From an uncultured Clostridium sp. (lineage in GTDB: Bacteria > Bacillota > Clostridia > UBA1212 > UBA1255), in the NCBI GenBank assembly GCA_900543695.1, contig UQSG01000011.1, forward strand, positions 1 through 64,000: DNA of 64,000 nt. The letters run 5' to 3'. The notes beneath the pieces are model-generated. The model was given only the letters and a program-made list of their open reading frames with translations. It was not told the origin of the DNA and searched no databases. Positions 17,366 through 26,769 of this stretch are shown here, piece by piece (the first letter of the stretch is position 1; each line of letters starts with the position of its first letter). The position numbers and the translations under genes were made by a program.

Positions 17366-18316
17366 ATGCCGATAAAGATACCGAATGATTTGCCAGCGGC
17401 GGAAACGCTGCAGAAGGAACATGTATTTGTGATGCACGAAAACATGGCGTTTCATCAGGATATCCGCCCGCTGAAGATTGCAATAATGAATTTGATGCCA
17501 ACAAAAATCGTGACCGAGACACAGCTTCTGCGTCTGCTCAGCAATACGCCGCTGCAGGTGGAGCCGACGCTGCTTCATCCGGCGACACACCGTTCAAAAA
17601 ATACCTCGCTCAGTCACCTGAACGCGTTCTACGTAACGCCGGACGCTGTAAAAAACGAAAAATTCGACGGCTTGATTATCACTGGAGCGCCGGTCGAACA
17701 GCTGCCCTTTCAAGAGGTTGGATACTGGGACGAGCTATGCCGCCTGATGGAATGGTCGCGTATGAATGTGACGACAACGCTTCATATTTGCTGGGGCGCG
17801 CAGGCAGGGCTGTTTTATCATTACGGAATTGATAAGTGCCTGCTGGAGAAGAAGCTGTTCGGTGTTTTCGAGCATAAATCACACAACCGTGTAGCCCGTC
17901 TGCTCCGCGGCTTTGACGATTGCTTTTACGTGCCGCATTCGCGCTACACAGGCATCCGAATGAAGGACGTCGAGAAGGAACCGGATCTGGATATTCTGGC
18001 GACTTCCGACCGGGCGGGCCTTTGCATCTGTGCTTCTCATGACAGACGGCAGATTTTTATGCTTGGCCACTTGGAATATGACAGAGATACGCTGAAGCTG
18101 GAATATGAGAGGGATCGGGCAAAGGGACTGGCAACCGCAATTCCCGAAAACTATTTCCCGGACGATGATCCGGCGAAAACTCCGTATTTTAAATGGAAAA
18201 GTCATGCTTATCTGCTGTACGCCAACTGGCTTAATTATTATGTTTATCAGGCTACGCCATACGATCTCAGTCATATTACTATGGAGTTCAAGCCTCCCGT
18301 CGGACACGAGGAATGA
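17366..18316 (+). CDS. metA: Homoserine O-acetyltransferase, MetA family
   Basis: MetA activates homoserine by acylation in the first dedicated step of methionine synthesis. The 316-residue sequence aligns with the family along its whole length: it starts MPIKIPNDLPA, has the catalytic Cys142 in HICWGAQ, and His235 with Glu237 in GHLEYD. Residue 111, in TGAPVEQLPF, is Glu. In this family Glu111 has been linked to use of acetyl-CoA, whereas Gly111 (as in E. coli) goes with succinyl-CoA, so O-acetylhomoserine is the expected product. It stands alone behind its own promoter; no metB, metY or other methionine gene is near. Confidence 0.93.
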   Translation: MPIKIPNDLPAAETLQKEHVFVMHENMAFHQDIRPLKIAIMNLMPTKIVTETQLLRLLSNTPLQVEPTLLHPATHRSKNTSLSHLNAFYVTPDAVKNEKFDGLIITGAPVEQLPFQEVGYWDELCRLMEWSRMNVTTTLHICWGAQAGLFYHYGIDKCLLEKKLFGVFEHKSHNRVARLLRGFDDCFYVPHSRYTGIRMKDVEKEPDLDILATSDRAGLCICASHDRRQIFMLGHLEYDRDTLKLEYERDRAKGLATAIPENYFPDDDPAKTPYFKWKSHAYLLYANWLNYYVYQATPYDLSHITMEFKPPVGHEE

Positions 18317-18325
18317 GAATTAGGT

Positions 18326-18354
18326 TTGTATTTTCCCTGTTTTCATTGTATAAT
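18326..18354 (+). promoter_or_regulatory. Probable promoter of the 18405 gene
   Basis: TTGTAT at 18326-18331 and a perfect TATAAT at 18349-18354 with 17 bases between them, starting directly after metA. It could drive 18405 and the genes that follow as far as lysA, as they are closely packed. Confidence 0.5.
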
Positions 18355-18404
18355 AAACGGGAATTGAAAAGCGGAACGGATGAAACGATGGGGCTGGTTG
18401 TCTG

Positions 18405-19946
18405 ATGCGTCGCAATATCGGAAAGACTTATATCAAAAAGGAAAAAAAGTGGAATCTCATCATAACGCTGATTACAATCGCTGTTGTGGCGGTTGTCATT
18501 GCGGTGATAGAGCTTTTGCCCGGCAGCGCGCCGGAGCTTGGCTACTCTGACATGAACGGCGTAGGACGCTCCTTTTTGTATCCTTTTGTTTTTCTTGACA
18601 GCAACAGCAATCTGTATCTTATGAAGGAGGACTGCACTGTGACGGCGATTGACGATGCCGTTGCGGCGCCGGTTCATGATTCCGTAAACGACCAAATCTA
18701 TTATCTCAGAAATAATATACTTTATGAGTATTCGATTAAGTCTAACGAGCGAGTCGCCCTGTGCGAGAACGTTACTGGCTTCAGCCTGATGGGAAACCGC
18801 AGGGCGATCGTTTGCACAAATACATCAAATCAGATCCAGCTTTATTTGTTTAAAGGAGACCAAACCCGGCTTTTGAGCGAAACGCGTGACGGGGAACCGT
18901 CCGCGTCCGCGTACGCGGTATCTTCCGAGGGCGTGCTGCTTGCGGACGGCGGAAAGCTTATCTACAGCGACTACACCGGGCAGATGCGCACGATAAGCGA
19001 AAATCTGAATTCCTCCAGAAAATTTTATCTTTCAAAAGATGGCGGAAAAATCTGCTATTACGAGGGCGATATCATGTATATCGCTGATACGGACGGAAAC
19101 ATACTTCTGAGCTCTGTCAATGCGCAGCCGGTATTATCTCAAGTGGAGCCGGTGCTGCTCGATCCCTCTACAAAGGAGCTGGACAGCGACGGCAGCGTTC
19201 CGTTCCGGTATTTTCTCAGCGATATCAGCATGGTTTACCATCCTGAGCAAAACGGTGCGTCCGAATACACGGCGGGGCTGCTGCAGTATTTAGACGGAGA
19301 TGAGCTGAAGGAAATCGCGAGAAACGTGTATCGACTGCTTTACTACTCCGAGGCCGACGATTTTCTGCTTTATTCCGTGCTGAATGGGGATGGAATGGAT
19401 ATTTATATGACATCAAAGGGCGGAGCGCCTGAGAAGCAGATCAGCTGCGGGGTCAATGCCAGATTTATTTTTGATGCAAGGACAAACTATCTGTATTATC
19501 AGGAAGCGGACGGGCTGCTTTGCCGGTATAATATATATGACGTTCGCCAGAAGAGCGTTACGGTTGCTGAAAACACCGGGAATATTTATAATTATTATAA
19601 TAAACCGTTTATTGCCTATGAAAATGCGGACGGGAGCGAGCTGTATCTCGTTTTAAAGAATCAGATCGAGCGCTTCGATGCAGCCTTTGAAATGAGGCTT
19701 TACGGCAGAAGCAATGAAATCTATTTATTGTGCCGGCAGAATGGGGATGGACTGATGTCGCTGGACTATGTCGTCGAAGATAAAATGACCAGAATTGCAG
19801 GCAACGTCGGGACAAACGTTTTTTTTGACCGGGATATGGAATATATCGTTTATAATTCGGATGCCAAGCTGTACGTCTGGCATAATGGAGAAATCACGTG
19901 CGCCGGAGAGTATCAGGATGTAAAAGCGGTGGATATCATAAAATGA
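18405..19946 (+). CDS. Membrane-anchored propeller-like protein of unknown function
   Basis: The 513-residue product has a basic start, one membrane segment (about 17-40) and a large outside part rich in short beta strands with Asp, Gly and Tyr turns. Repeating units such as NLYLMKEDCTVTAID, IYYLRNNILYEYS, KLIYSDYTGQMRTIS and LYYQEADGLLCRYN look like blades of a propeller of the DUF5050 kind. No catalytic motif is recognisable. It overlaps the ATGA before the leucine-rich lipoprotein, so the two may work together at the surface. Its role is unknown; ligand or wall binding is only a guess. Confidence 0.6.
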   Translation: MRRNIGKTYIKKEKKWNLIITLITIAVVAVVIAVIELLPGSAPELGYSDMNGVGRSFLYPFVFLDSNSNLYLMKEDCTVTAIDDAVAAPVHDSVNDQIYYLRNNILYEYSIKSNERVALCENVTGFSLMGNRRAIVCTNTSNQIQLYLFKGDQTRLLSETRDGEPSASAYAVSSEGVLLADGGKLIYSDYTGQMRTISENLNSSRKFYLSKDGGKICYYEGDIMYIADTDGNILLSSVNAQPVLSQVEPVLLDPSTKELDSDGSVPFRYFLSDISMVYHPEQNGASEYTAGLLQYLDGDELKEIARNVYRLLYYSEADDFLLYSVLNGDGMDIYMTSKGGAPEKQISCGVNARFIFDARTNYLYYQEADGLLCRYNIYDVRQKSVTVAENTGNIYNYYNKPFIAYENADGSELYLVLKNQIERFDAAFEMRLYGRSNEIYLLCRQNGDGLMSLDYVVEDKMTRIAGNVGTNVFFDRDMEYIVYNSDAKLYVWHNGEITCAGEYQDVKAVDIIK

Positions 19947-19960
19947 GGAAAGGAATCACG

Positions 19961-21070
19961 ATGCAGGTCAAAATCGGAATGATTGCGGCAATTTTGTGTC
20001 TGGGCTCCGCCGCCGCGTCAGGTTGTAAGGGCAGCTTCCCGACCGCTCCTCCGACACTGGCGGCGCCGACTGCGGTGGCTACGGCGACTCCTGCGGGCAG
20101 TGCTGCTCCTGCGCCGACCGTAACACCGGACGCTGAGCAGGAAATTCATTTTACAGATATTAACCTAGAAACAGTTGTGAGAGAAAAAATTGGAAAAAGC
20201 ATCGGTGCGATCCGGCGGGCGGACGTGGAAAATATTACGGAGCTCAGCGCTCGCGTCAGAGGAATTACTTCAATCGAATCATTGCGCTATTTTACGAGCC
20301 TGGAGGAACTCGATCTGTACGGAAACAGGATCACGGATTTTTCCGTTCTGGCAGAGCTGCCTTCTCTCAAAAAGCTGAATATTGCGAAAAATTATAATAT
20401 TTTGACTCCGAACACGTCGGGAGCTTCCGGCCTGGATCTTACGCCTTTGAAAGGCCTGGTGCTTCTGGAAGAGCTGGACGCTTCCGACAATATGCTGACG
20501 GATCTGACGGTGCTTGGCTCTCTTTCGGCGCTGCAGACCTTGACGCTTGCCAATAACCGCATTACGGACATTTCGCCGCTTGCCGGCTGCAAATCTCTTA
20601 CATATGTAGATTTGTCTTATAATTACGGTCTGAATTCAGACAATACGGAACGGGGAATTTCTGATTTATCTCCGCTGTTTGAAAATACGCAGCTCCGGAC
20701 TCTGATCGCCGGCCACAATCTGATCTCTGATGTGGAGGGAATCGACGCGCTGGAGGAGCTGTCTTATTTGGACCTTACAGACAATTATCTGGATTCCCTG
20801 GCGCCGCTTGCTGAGGCAGCAAGCCTGGAAACCGTGCTGCTTCACAGTAATGCGCTTACGTCTCTGGATCCGCTGGCGGGCAATACTACGATCCGGACGC
20901 TTGACGTTTCTCTGAATATGATCTCGAACTTTGATGCAATCAACACGATGCCTGCGCTCCGCAGCCTAACATGGGAACAGAACAACATTCAGGATTACAG
21001 TGCAATCGATGCGTTTGAAGAACGTATGAGCGCACTGCAAAACCGCAGACAGAAGCTGCAGGGGAATTAA
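19961..21070 (+). CDS. Leucine-rich-repeat lipoprotein
   Basis: A 369-residue lipoprotein. The start at ATG 19961 is chosen because GAGGAAAGGA stands 8 bases ahead; an ATG at 19943 overlapping the previous stop is also in frame. The signal ends in SAAASGC, a lipobox. A linker rich in Pro, Ala and Thr (about 25-60) is followed by at least eight leucine-rich repeats of internalin-like spacing, with units such as LEELDLYGNRITDFSVL and LQTLTLANNRITDISPL. Such repeats form a curved binding surface. It sits between the propeller-like protein and rbgA, 1 base before the latter. The partner it binds is not known. Confidence 0.85.
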   Translation: MQVKIGMIAAILCLGSAAASGCKGSFPTAPPTLAAPTAVATATPAGSAAPAPTVTPDAEQEIHFTDINLETVVREKIGKSIGAIRRADVENITELSARVRGITSIESLRYFTSLEELDLYGNRITDFSVLAELPSLKKLNIAKNYNILTPNTSGASGLDLTPLKGLVLLEELDASDNMLTDLTVLGSLSALQTLTLANNRITDISPLAGCKSLTYVDLSYNYGLNSDNTERGISDLSPLFENTQLRTLIAGHNLISDVEGIDALEELSYLDLTDNYLDSLAPLAEAASLETVLLHSNALTSLDPLAGNTTIRTLDVSLNMISNFDAINTMPALRSLTWEQNNIQDYSAIDAFEERMSALQNRRQKLQGN

Positions 21071-21071
21071 A

Positions 21072-21965
21072 ATGGATAGAGAAAATATCAACAGAAAACA
21101 GATCCAATGGTTTCCGGGTCATATGGCACGGGCGCGCCGGATCCTCGGGGAAAATTTGAAGCTGGTAGATATCGTGCTTGAAATTGTAGATGCAAGGATT
21201 CCATTCTCCAGCAGAAATCCGGAAATCGACAGGATCCTCGGACAGAAGCCGCGGATCCTGCTTGGAAATAAAAGGGATCTTTCGGATCCCAATCAAAACG
21301 GATTCTGGAAAAACTATTATGCGGGGAAGGGCATCCGTATGCATTATACGGACTGCAGAAGCGGCGCGGGCGTGAAGGAGGTCCTTTCTGCAATTAGGGA
21401 AACGATGGATGAGAAATTCAAGCGCTTTGCGGGGGCGGGACGGCGGCCTCCCGTCATACGGGCTATGGCCGTAGGAATTCCAAACGTGGGGAAGTCTTCC
21501 CTGATTAATCGGATCGTAGGACGCGGCGCAGCGGGAACGGGCGATCGTCCCGGCATCACGAGAAACAAGCAGTGGCTGAGGATTCGAGAGGATATTCATC
21601 TGCTCGATACGCCCGGCCTGCTCTGGCCGAAGTTCGAGGACGAACGGTGCGCCTATCGGCTTGCCGCTACGGGAGCGATCAAAAATGACGTCCTTGACGT
21701 ACAGGATATCGCGCTTTTTTTACTGCGGTATATTACCGAACAATATCCCGGACTGATGGAAGAGAAATACGGCTTCAGTACCGAGAAAATGGCGGATCCT
21801 GCTGACATTTTGCTGGCATGCGGCAGGCGCAGGGGCTGTCTCGCTAAAGGAGGCGCGGTGGATTTGCTCCGGGCCGCGAATCTTGTGCTGGACGATTTCC
21901 AAAGCGGAAAGCTGGGACGGATTACATTAGACGGACCGGAGCTGCTGAATCCGGCGGAGCAGTGA
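21072..21965 (+). CDS. rbgA: Ribosome biogenesis GTPase RbgA (YlqF)
   Basis: RbgA is a circularly permuted GTPase needed for late assembly of the 50S subunit. The 297-residue protein shows the permuted order of motifs: G4 NKRDL (about 76-80) comes first, then the P-loop GIPNVGKSS (about 136-144), then DTPG (about 178-181). The N-terminal WFPGHMARARR is the family signature. The start ATG at 21072 follows the previous stop by 1 base. It lies directly before rnhB, an arrangement conserved in many Firmicutes. Confidence 0.95.
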   Translation: MDRENINRKQIQWFPGHMARARRILGENLKLVDIVLEIVDARIPFSSRNPEIDRILGQKPRILLGNKRDLSDPNQNGFWKNYYAGKGIRMHYTDCRSGAGVKEVLSAIRETMDEKFKRFAGAGRRPPVIRAMAVGIPNVGKSSLINRIVGRGAAGTGDRPGITRNKQWLRIREDIHLLDTPGLLWPKFEDERCAYRLAATGAIKNDVLDVQDIALFLLRYITEQYPGLMEEKYGFSTEKMADPADILLACGRRRGCLAKGGAVDLLRAANLVLDDFQSGKLGRITLDGPELLNPAEQ

Positions 21966-21966
21966 T

Positions 21967-22596
21967 ATGACAGAGCAGCATTTTACGGAATTATGTCAGT
22001 ATGAAAGGCAGCTGGCGGGAGAAGGTGTCCGGCTGATTGCCGGAATCGACGAGGCTGGCAGAGGGCCTCTGGCCGGTCCGGTGGCGGCGGCCTGCGTTAT
22101 CTTCCCGGCGCGGGGACCGTTCGTACGCGGCGCGGATGATTCCAAGAAGCTCAGCGAAAAACGGCGGGAGGCACTGTACGAAGAGATCAGGGCGTCCTGT
22201 ATTTCTTACGGCGTGAGTATGGTCGGAAACGATCGGATTGATGAAATCAATATTTTGCAGGCAACGTATGAGGCAATGCGGGAGGCGCTCCGAATCGCGA
22301 TCGCCGCTGCCGGTGAAGCTCCGGAACGGCTTCTGGTCGATCACGTTCGGATCCCGCAAGTAGAGCTTCCACAGGTATCTATTACGCACGGCGATGCGAA
22401 AAGTATCACGATCGCTTGCGCTTCAATATTAGCGAAAGTGGAGCGGGACAGATTGATGCGGCAATATGACGCCAAATATCCGGAATATGGTTTTGCAAAA
22501 CATAAAGGGTACGGAACGGCGCCGCACTATGATGCAATTAACAGATACGGTCCCTGCGCTCTGCACAGGCGCACGTTCCTGAAAGGAAGAGGCTGA
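21967..22596 (+). CDS. rnhB: Ribonuclease HII
   Basis: RNase HII removes ribonucleotides from DNA and cuts RNA-DNA hybrids. The 209-residue protein carries the catalytic IAGIDEAGRGPLAGPV near residue 25, ADDSKKLSEKRRE, and later GDAKSITIACASILAKV, with the Asp and Glu residues expected for type 2 enzymes. The start is 1 base after rbgA. Length is normal for the short form. Confidence 0.95.
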   Translation: MTEQHFTELCQYERQLAGEGVRLIAGIDEAGRGPLAGPVAAACVIFPARGPFVRGADDSKKLSEKRREALYEEIRASCISYGVSMVGNDRIDEINILQATYEAMREALRIAIAAAGEAPERLLVDHVRIPQVELPQVSITHGDAKSITIACASILAKVERDRLMRQYDAKYPEYGFAKHKGYGTAPHYDAINRYGPCALHRRTFLKGRG

Positions 22597-22599
22597 ACG

Positions 22600-23205
22600 A
22601 TGAAAGTGAAAAATGCAAAATTTGTGATCTCGGCTGTATCTCCGCAGCAGTATCCCGAAGGGAATTTATTGGAAATCGCGTTTGCCGGGCGCTCTAATGT
22701 CGGTAAGTCCTCGCTGATCAACGCCCTGCTTGGCAGAAAAAATCTGGCATACAGCGGTTCTCGCCAGGGGATGACGCGGCAGATCAATTATTATAATCTG
22801 GATGATGAGCTGCATTTTGTAGATCTGCCCGGCTACGGCTATGCGGCCGTTTCGAAAGGCGAAAAGAATCTGTGGGCGAAGGTCATCGAGGAATATCTCA
22901 ACGTTCGGCCGCAGCTTTATCTCGTATTGCTGCTGCTGGATATCCGTCATAAACCGTCCAAGGACGACGAAAACATGTATCGATGGATTTTGGCCTCCGG
23001 CCTTGCGTATCTGATTGTGGCTACAAAATCAGACAAAATCAGCAGACAGCAGCTCCAGCACAATACCGCGCTGATAAGATCCACTTTACAAATACCACCA
23101 AATAAGGATATTATATGCGTATCGGCCGAAAAACGGACCGGGATCGAAGCGCTTTGGGATGCGATCGACGGATACATAACGGAAGAGGAGGAAGCAACAA
23201 AATGA
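22600..23205 (+). CDS. engB: Ribosome biogenesis GTP-binding protein EngB (YsxC)
   Basis: An essential small GTPase that takes part in 50S assembly. The 201-residue product has G1 GRSNVGKSS (about 30-38), G3 DLPGYGYAAV (about 75-84) and G4 TKSDK (about 140-146), with the family-specific TRQINYYNL. It is 3 bases behind rnhB, and its last codons overlap the lysA start as ATGA, so rbgA-rnhB-engB-lysA are likely co-transcribed. Confidence 0.95.
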   Translation: MKVKNAKFVISAVSPQQYPEGNLLEIAFAGRSNVGKSSLINALLGRKNLAYSGSRQGMTRQINYYNLDDELHFVDLPGYGYAAVSKGEKNLWAKVIEEYLNVRPQLYLVLLLLDIRHKPSKDDENMYRWILASGLAYLIVATKSDKISRQQLQHNTALIRSTLQIPPNKDIICVSAEKRTGIEALWDAIDGYITEEEEATK

Positions 23206-24461
23206 AAGAAGCATTTATAACGAAGGAGCAGGCAGAAGAAATCAGCAGGAAATATCCTACGCCGTTTTATATATACAGCGAAGCCGGGATTCGCAGCGCG
23301 GTGCGCGGCCTTAAACAGGCTTTTTCCTGGAATCCGGGATTCCGGGAGTATTTTGCGGTCAAGGCGTGCCCGAATCCATTTCTGATTAAGATTCTACAGG
23401 AAGAGGGCTGCGGGACGGACTGCTCCTCTTATACGGAGCTGATGCTTTCGGAAAGCCTGGGCTTTCACGGACAGGACATCATGTTTTCCTCCAATGCGAC
23501 GCCGGCCGCGGACTTTGAATATGCGCGGAGGCTGGATGCGATTATTAATCTCGATGATTTTACCCATATTGATTTTCTGGCGCAGCACGGCGGAATCCCC
23601 GAGGAAATTTGTCTCCGGTATAACCCGGGCGGTAAATTCGCTGTAGGGAACCGCTTTATGGGAAATCCCGGAGATGCCAAATACGGCATGACGCCGGAGC
23701 AGATGGTCGACGGGATCCGGAAGCTGATGAAAATGGGAGCAAAGCGCTTCGGAATTCATGCGTTCCTGGCAAGCAACATGATTGATAAGGATTATTATCC
23801 GGCTCTTGCTGCGGTGCTCTTTAAAGAGGCGGTTCGTCTCCAGAAGGAGACTGGAGCCGTATTCAGCTTTGTGAATTTATCAGGAGGAATCGGGATTCCG
23901 TATCTTCCGGACGAGCAGCCGGCGGACATCGATTATATTGGCAGACATGTGGAGCAGGCGTACCGCGAGATTATTGTTCCTTCTCCCATCGGCTCGCTGG
24001 ATATTAAAACGGAACTGGGAAGGTATATCACGGGGCCCTACGGAATACTGGTCACGCGCGTCCTGCATGAGAAAAATACATACAAGCATTATCTCGGGAC
24101 GGACGCGTGCGCGGCGAATCTTATGCGCCCTGCGATGTACGGAGCCTATCACCATATCGTTGTGCTGGGAAAAGAACACGAGCCCTGCGTAAAAACATAT
24201 GACGTTACGGGCGGCTTGTGTGAAAACAACGATAAATTTGCGATAGACAGACGCCTGCCGGAAACGGTGCCGGGCGATTTGCTGGCCATTCTTGATGCCG
24301 GTGCGCACGGCTTTGCGATGGGCTACAATTATAACGGCAAGCTGCGGAGCGCGGAGCTGCTCCTGAAAGAGGATGGTTCCGTACAAATGATTCGCAGAGC
24401 GGAAACGCCGAAGGATTATTTCGCCACATTCGATTTTTCGGATATTATAAAAGTTGATTGA
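23202..24461 (+). CDS. lysA: Diaminopimelate decarboxylase
   Basis: This PLP enzyme of fold type III decarboxylates meso-diaminopimelate to lysine. The 419-residue protein has YFAVKACPNP with the PLP lysine (near residue 50), GTDCSSYTEL, the glycine-rich FVNLSGGIGIPY, and a C-terminal ENNDKFAIDRRLP. The variant is the one annotated as lysA in many Clostridia and differs from the classical LysA. Some paralogues act on other amino acids, so substrate is probable, not certain. The ATG at 23202 overlaps the engB stop and follows GAGGAGG. Confidence 0.8.
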   Translation: MKEAFITKEQAEEISRKYPTPFYIYSEAGIRSAVRGLKQAFSWNPGFREYFAVKACPNPFLIKILQEEGCGTDCSSYTELMLSESLGFHGQDIMFSSNATPAADFEYARRLDAIINLDDFTHIDFLAQHGGIPEEICLRYNPGGKFAVGNRFMGNPGDAKYGMTPEQMVDGIRKLMKMGAKRFGIHAFLASNMIDKDYYPALAAVLFKEAVRLQKETGAVFSFVNLSGGIGIPYLPDEQPADIDYIGRHVEQAYREIIVPSPIGSLDIKTELGRYITGPYGILVTRVLHEKNTYKHYLGTDACAANLMRPAMYGAYHHIVVLGKEHEPCVKTYDVTGGLCENNDKFAIDRRLPETVPGDLLAILDAGAHGFAMGYNYNGKLRSAELLLKEDGSVQMIRRAETPKDYFATFDFSDIIKVD

Positions 24462-24484
24462 CAAATGGCAAGGGAGTATAAAAT

Positions 24485-25048
24485 ATGGAACATTCTTCAA
24501 AAATCCAGGAAATTGCGTCCCGCGTCAAGGAGCTTCGGGAAGTGTCGGAGCTCAGTGCGGAAGCCGTTGCCGGACAGCTCGGGATCTCATTAGAAACGTA
24601 TTTATCTTATGAAAATGCGGAAGCGGACTTTCCCGTAAGCGTCCTATACGAGCTCGCGGCGCTTCTGCGCGTAGACCTGACAGAGCTTCTGACGGGCGTG
24701 CCGCCGCGGCTGGCGAATTGTTCTCTCGTCCGCCGGGGCGAAGGCATTGCGGTAGACCGGTACGTCGGCTACGATTTCGAAAGCATCGCGTACAAATTCA
24801 TCGGGCGCAAGATAGAGCCCATGATCGTGACGGTGGCGGCGAAAACGGAAACCGAGCCGCCCGCTCTTGTCAGCCATACCGGCCAGGAATTTAACTACGT
24901 GCTGGAGGGACGTGTTAAAGTCATTTTCGGAAAACGGGAATTTCTTTTAAACGAGGGAGACTGCTTATATTTCGATCCGGTTACGCCGCACGCGCAGACG
25001 GCCGTCGGCGGAAAAGACGCAAAATTCCTGACAGTCATCTTATTATAA
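24485..25048 (+). CDS. XRE-family regulator with C-terminal cupin domain
   Basis: A 187-residue protein with an N-terminal helix-turn-helix of the XRE type (about residues 10-65, SAEAVAGQLGISLETYLSYE) and a C-terminal cupin (about 110-185), with HTGQEFNYVLEGRV and LNEGDCLYFDPVTPHAQ. Such proteins are usually regulators whose cupin senses a small ligand. It stands 18 bases ahead of an acyl-CoA synthetase gene, a pairing I know from other Clostridia, so it probably controls that gene or responds to its substrate or product. The start has GGGAG 8 bases ahead. Confidence 0.88.
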   Translation: MEHSSKIQEIASRVKELREVSELSAEAVAGQLGISLETYLSYENAEADFPVSVLYELAALLRVDLTELLTGVPPRLANCSLVRRGEGIAVDRYVGYDFESIAYKFIGRKIEPMIVTVAAKTETEPPALVSHTGQEFNYVLEGRVKVIFGKREFLLNEGDCLYFDPVTPHAQTAVGGKDAKFLTVILL

Positions 25049-25066
25049 TACCGGAGGTTCAGGCAA

Positions 25067-26746
25067 ATGGATTATATGCTAAAAAAATATCTTCCGCGGA
25101 TCCGCTTCGATTCGTATGAGGATTTTAAAACAAACTATCGGGTGAACGTGCCTGCGGATTTCAATTTTGGTTTCGATGTCGTAGACGGCTGGGCTCAAGA
25201 AGAGCCCGAAAAAAAAGCGCTTGTCTGGTGCAACGATAGCGGAGAGGAGCGTATTTTTACGTTTCAGGAGATCAGTCGGATCAGCAACCAGATGTGTAAT
25301 TATTTTCGCTCCATCGGAATCCGGAAGGGCGACCGCATCCTGCTCATTCTAAAAAGACGGTACGAATACTGGATCACGGTTACTGCGCTCCATAAAATCG
25401 GGGCGGTTGTGATTCCCGCTACGTTTCAGCTGACGGAAAAGGATCTGATTTACCGGATCAATGCGGCTTCCGTGAAAATGATTCTTTGCGCGCAGGATGA
25501 AAACATTATTTCTCATGTGGAAAATTCAGAGCAGCAATGTCCGTCGCTCCAGTATAAAGCGCTGATTGAGGAGCCCGGCGCGGGGCGGGCGGGATGGATC
25601 AATTATACGGATGCCTATTCTTGCCAGAGCGACGTATTTACGCGACCGGAGGGAAAGGACGCCGTAAACGCAGACGACCTGATGCTGATTTATTTTACGA
25701 GCGGGACGACGGGGATGCCCAAAATGGTGCAGCACGTGCAGTCCTATCCGCTTGGTCATATCGTCACGGCGAAATATTGGCAGCAGGTAGAAGAAAATGG
25801 TCTGCATCTGACCGTCGCGGATTCCGGCTGGGCTAAGTTTTCGTGGGGAAAAATTTACGGTCAGTGGATTTCCGGCTCTGCGGTACTGGGCTATGATATG
25901 GATCGGTTTGATCCGCACAAGCTGCTGAGCGTGATGGAAAAATACAAAATCACAACCTTTTGTGCGCCGGCCACAATGTACCGCTTCATGATTAAGGAGG
26001 ATGTGACGAAATATGATTTGTCCTCCATTCACCATTGCTGCATGGCGGGCGAGCCGCTGAATCCCGTCGTATTCGAGCAATGGGAGCGGCTTACGGGGCA
26101 TAAGCTGTATGAAGGCTTCGGTCAAACGGAGGGGCCGGTGCTGCTTGCAAACTTTGAGTGGCTTTCTCCGAAGCCCGGCTCTACGGGCAAGCCGTCTCCG
26201 CTGTTTGATATCCATATCGTGAACGAGGCGGGGAAGGAATGTGAGATTGGAGAGGAAGGGGAAATCGTGATCCGCGGCGCGCAAAAGAACCGTCCTGCGG
26301 GCCTGACGATCGGTTATCTCGGGGATGAAGGAGCAAATGAAAAGCTTTTTGCCGGCGGCGACTTTCATACGGGGGACAACGCGTGGTACGATGAAGATGG
26401 TTATATCTGGTTTATTGGCCGCGTGGACGACGTCATTAAGTGCTCCGGGTATCGAATCGGGCCGTTTGAGGTAGAAAGCGCTTTGATGACACATCCTTCC
26501 GTTTTGGAGTGTGCGATCACCGCGGCGCCGGATCCGATCCGCGGACAGGTGGTAAAAGCGACGATCGTTCTTGCCAGAGGCTATGAGCCGACAGAGGAGC
26601 TGAAGAAAGAATTGCAGAATCATGTGAAACGGGTTACGGCTCCGTATAAATACCCGCGGATCGTGGAATTCGTAGAAGAGCTTCCGAAAACCACAAGCGG
26701 CAAAATCCGGCGGGCCGCGCTGCGGGAGCACGATCAGAAGAGCTAA
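25067..26746 (+). CDS. AMP-forming acyl-CoA synthetase
   Basis: This 559-residue member of the adenylate-forming family activates a carboxylic acid with ATP and transfers it to CoA. The ATP-binding signature IYFTSGTTGMPKMV lies near residue 211. FGQTEG (A5), the GDNAWYDEDGY segment (A7), YRIGPFEVE (A8) and the C-terminal PKTTSGKIRR with the catalytic lysine are all present. It resembles medium-chain or acetyl-type synthetases; the acid cannot be told from sequence. It pairs with the XRE-cupin gene just upstream and is followed after 23 bases, with AAAGGAGG, by an unrelated oxidoreductase. Confidence 0.9.
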   Translation: MDYMLKKYLPRIRFDSYEDFKTNYRVNVPADFNFGFDVVDGWAQEEPEKKALVWCNDSGEERIFTFQEISRISNQMCNYFRSIGIRKGDRILLILKRRYEYWITVTALHKIGAVVIPATFQLTEKDLIYRINAASVKMILCAQDENIISHVENSEQQCPSLQYKALIEEPGAGRAGWINYTDAYSCQSDVFTRPEGKDAVNADDLMLIYFTSGTTGMPKMVQHVQSYPLGHIVTAKYWQQVEENGLHLTVADSGWAKFSWGKIYGQWISGSAVLGYDMDRFDPHKLLSVMEKYKITTFCAPATMYRFMIKEDVTKYDLSSIHHCCMAGEPLNPVVFEQWERLTGHKLYEGFGQTEGPVLLANFEWLSPKPGSTGKPSPLFDIHIVNEAGKECEIGEEGEIVIRGAQKNRPAGLTIGYLGDEGANEKLFAGGDFHTGDNAWYDEDGYIWFIGRVDDVIKCSGYRIGPFEVESALMTHPSVLECAITAAPDPIRGQVVKATIVLARGYEPTEELKKELQNHVKRVTAPYKYPRIVEFVEELPKTTSGKIRRAALREHDQKS

Positions 26747-26769
26747 ACGGATAAAGGAGGCGGCATACC

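Noticed and set aside
24458..24484. TTGACA at 24458 as promoter for the XRE-cupin gene
   Set aside because: With the nearest -10-like TATAAA the spacer is only 13 bases, and a 17-base spacer gives AAATAT, which overlaps the start codon.
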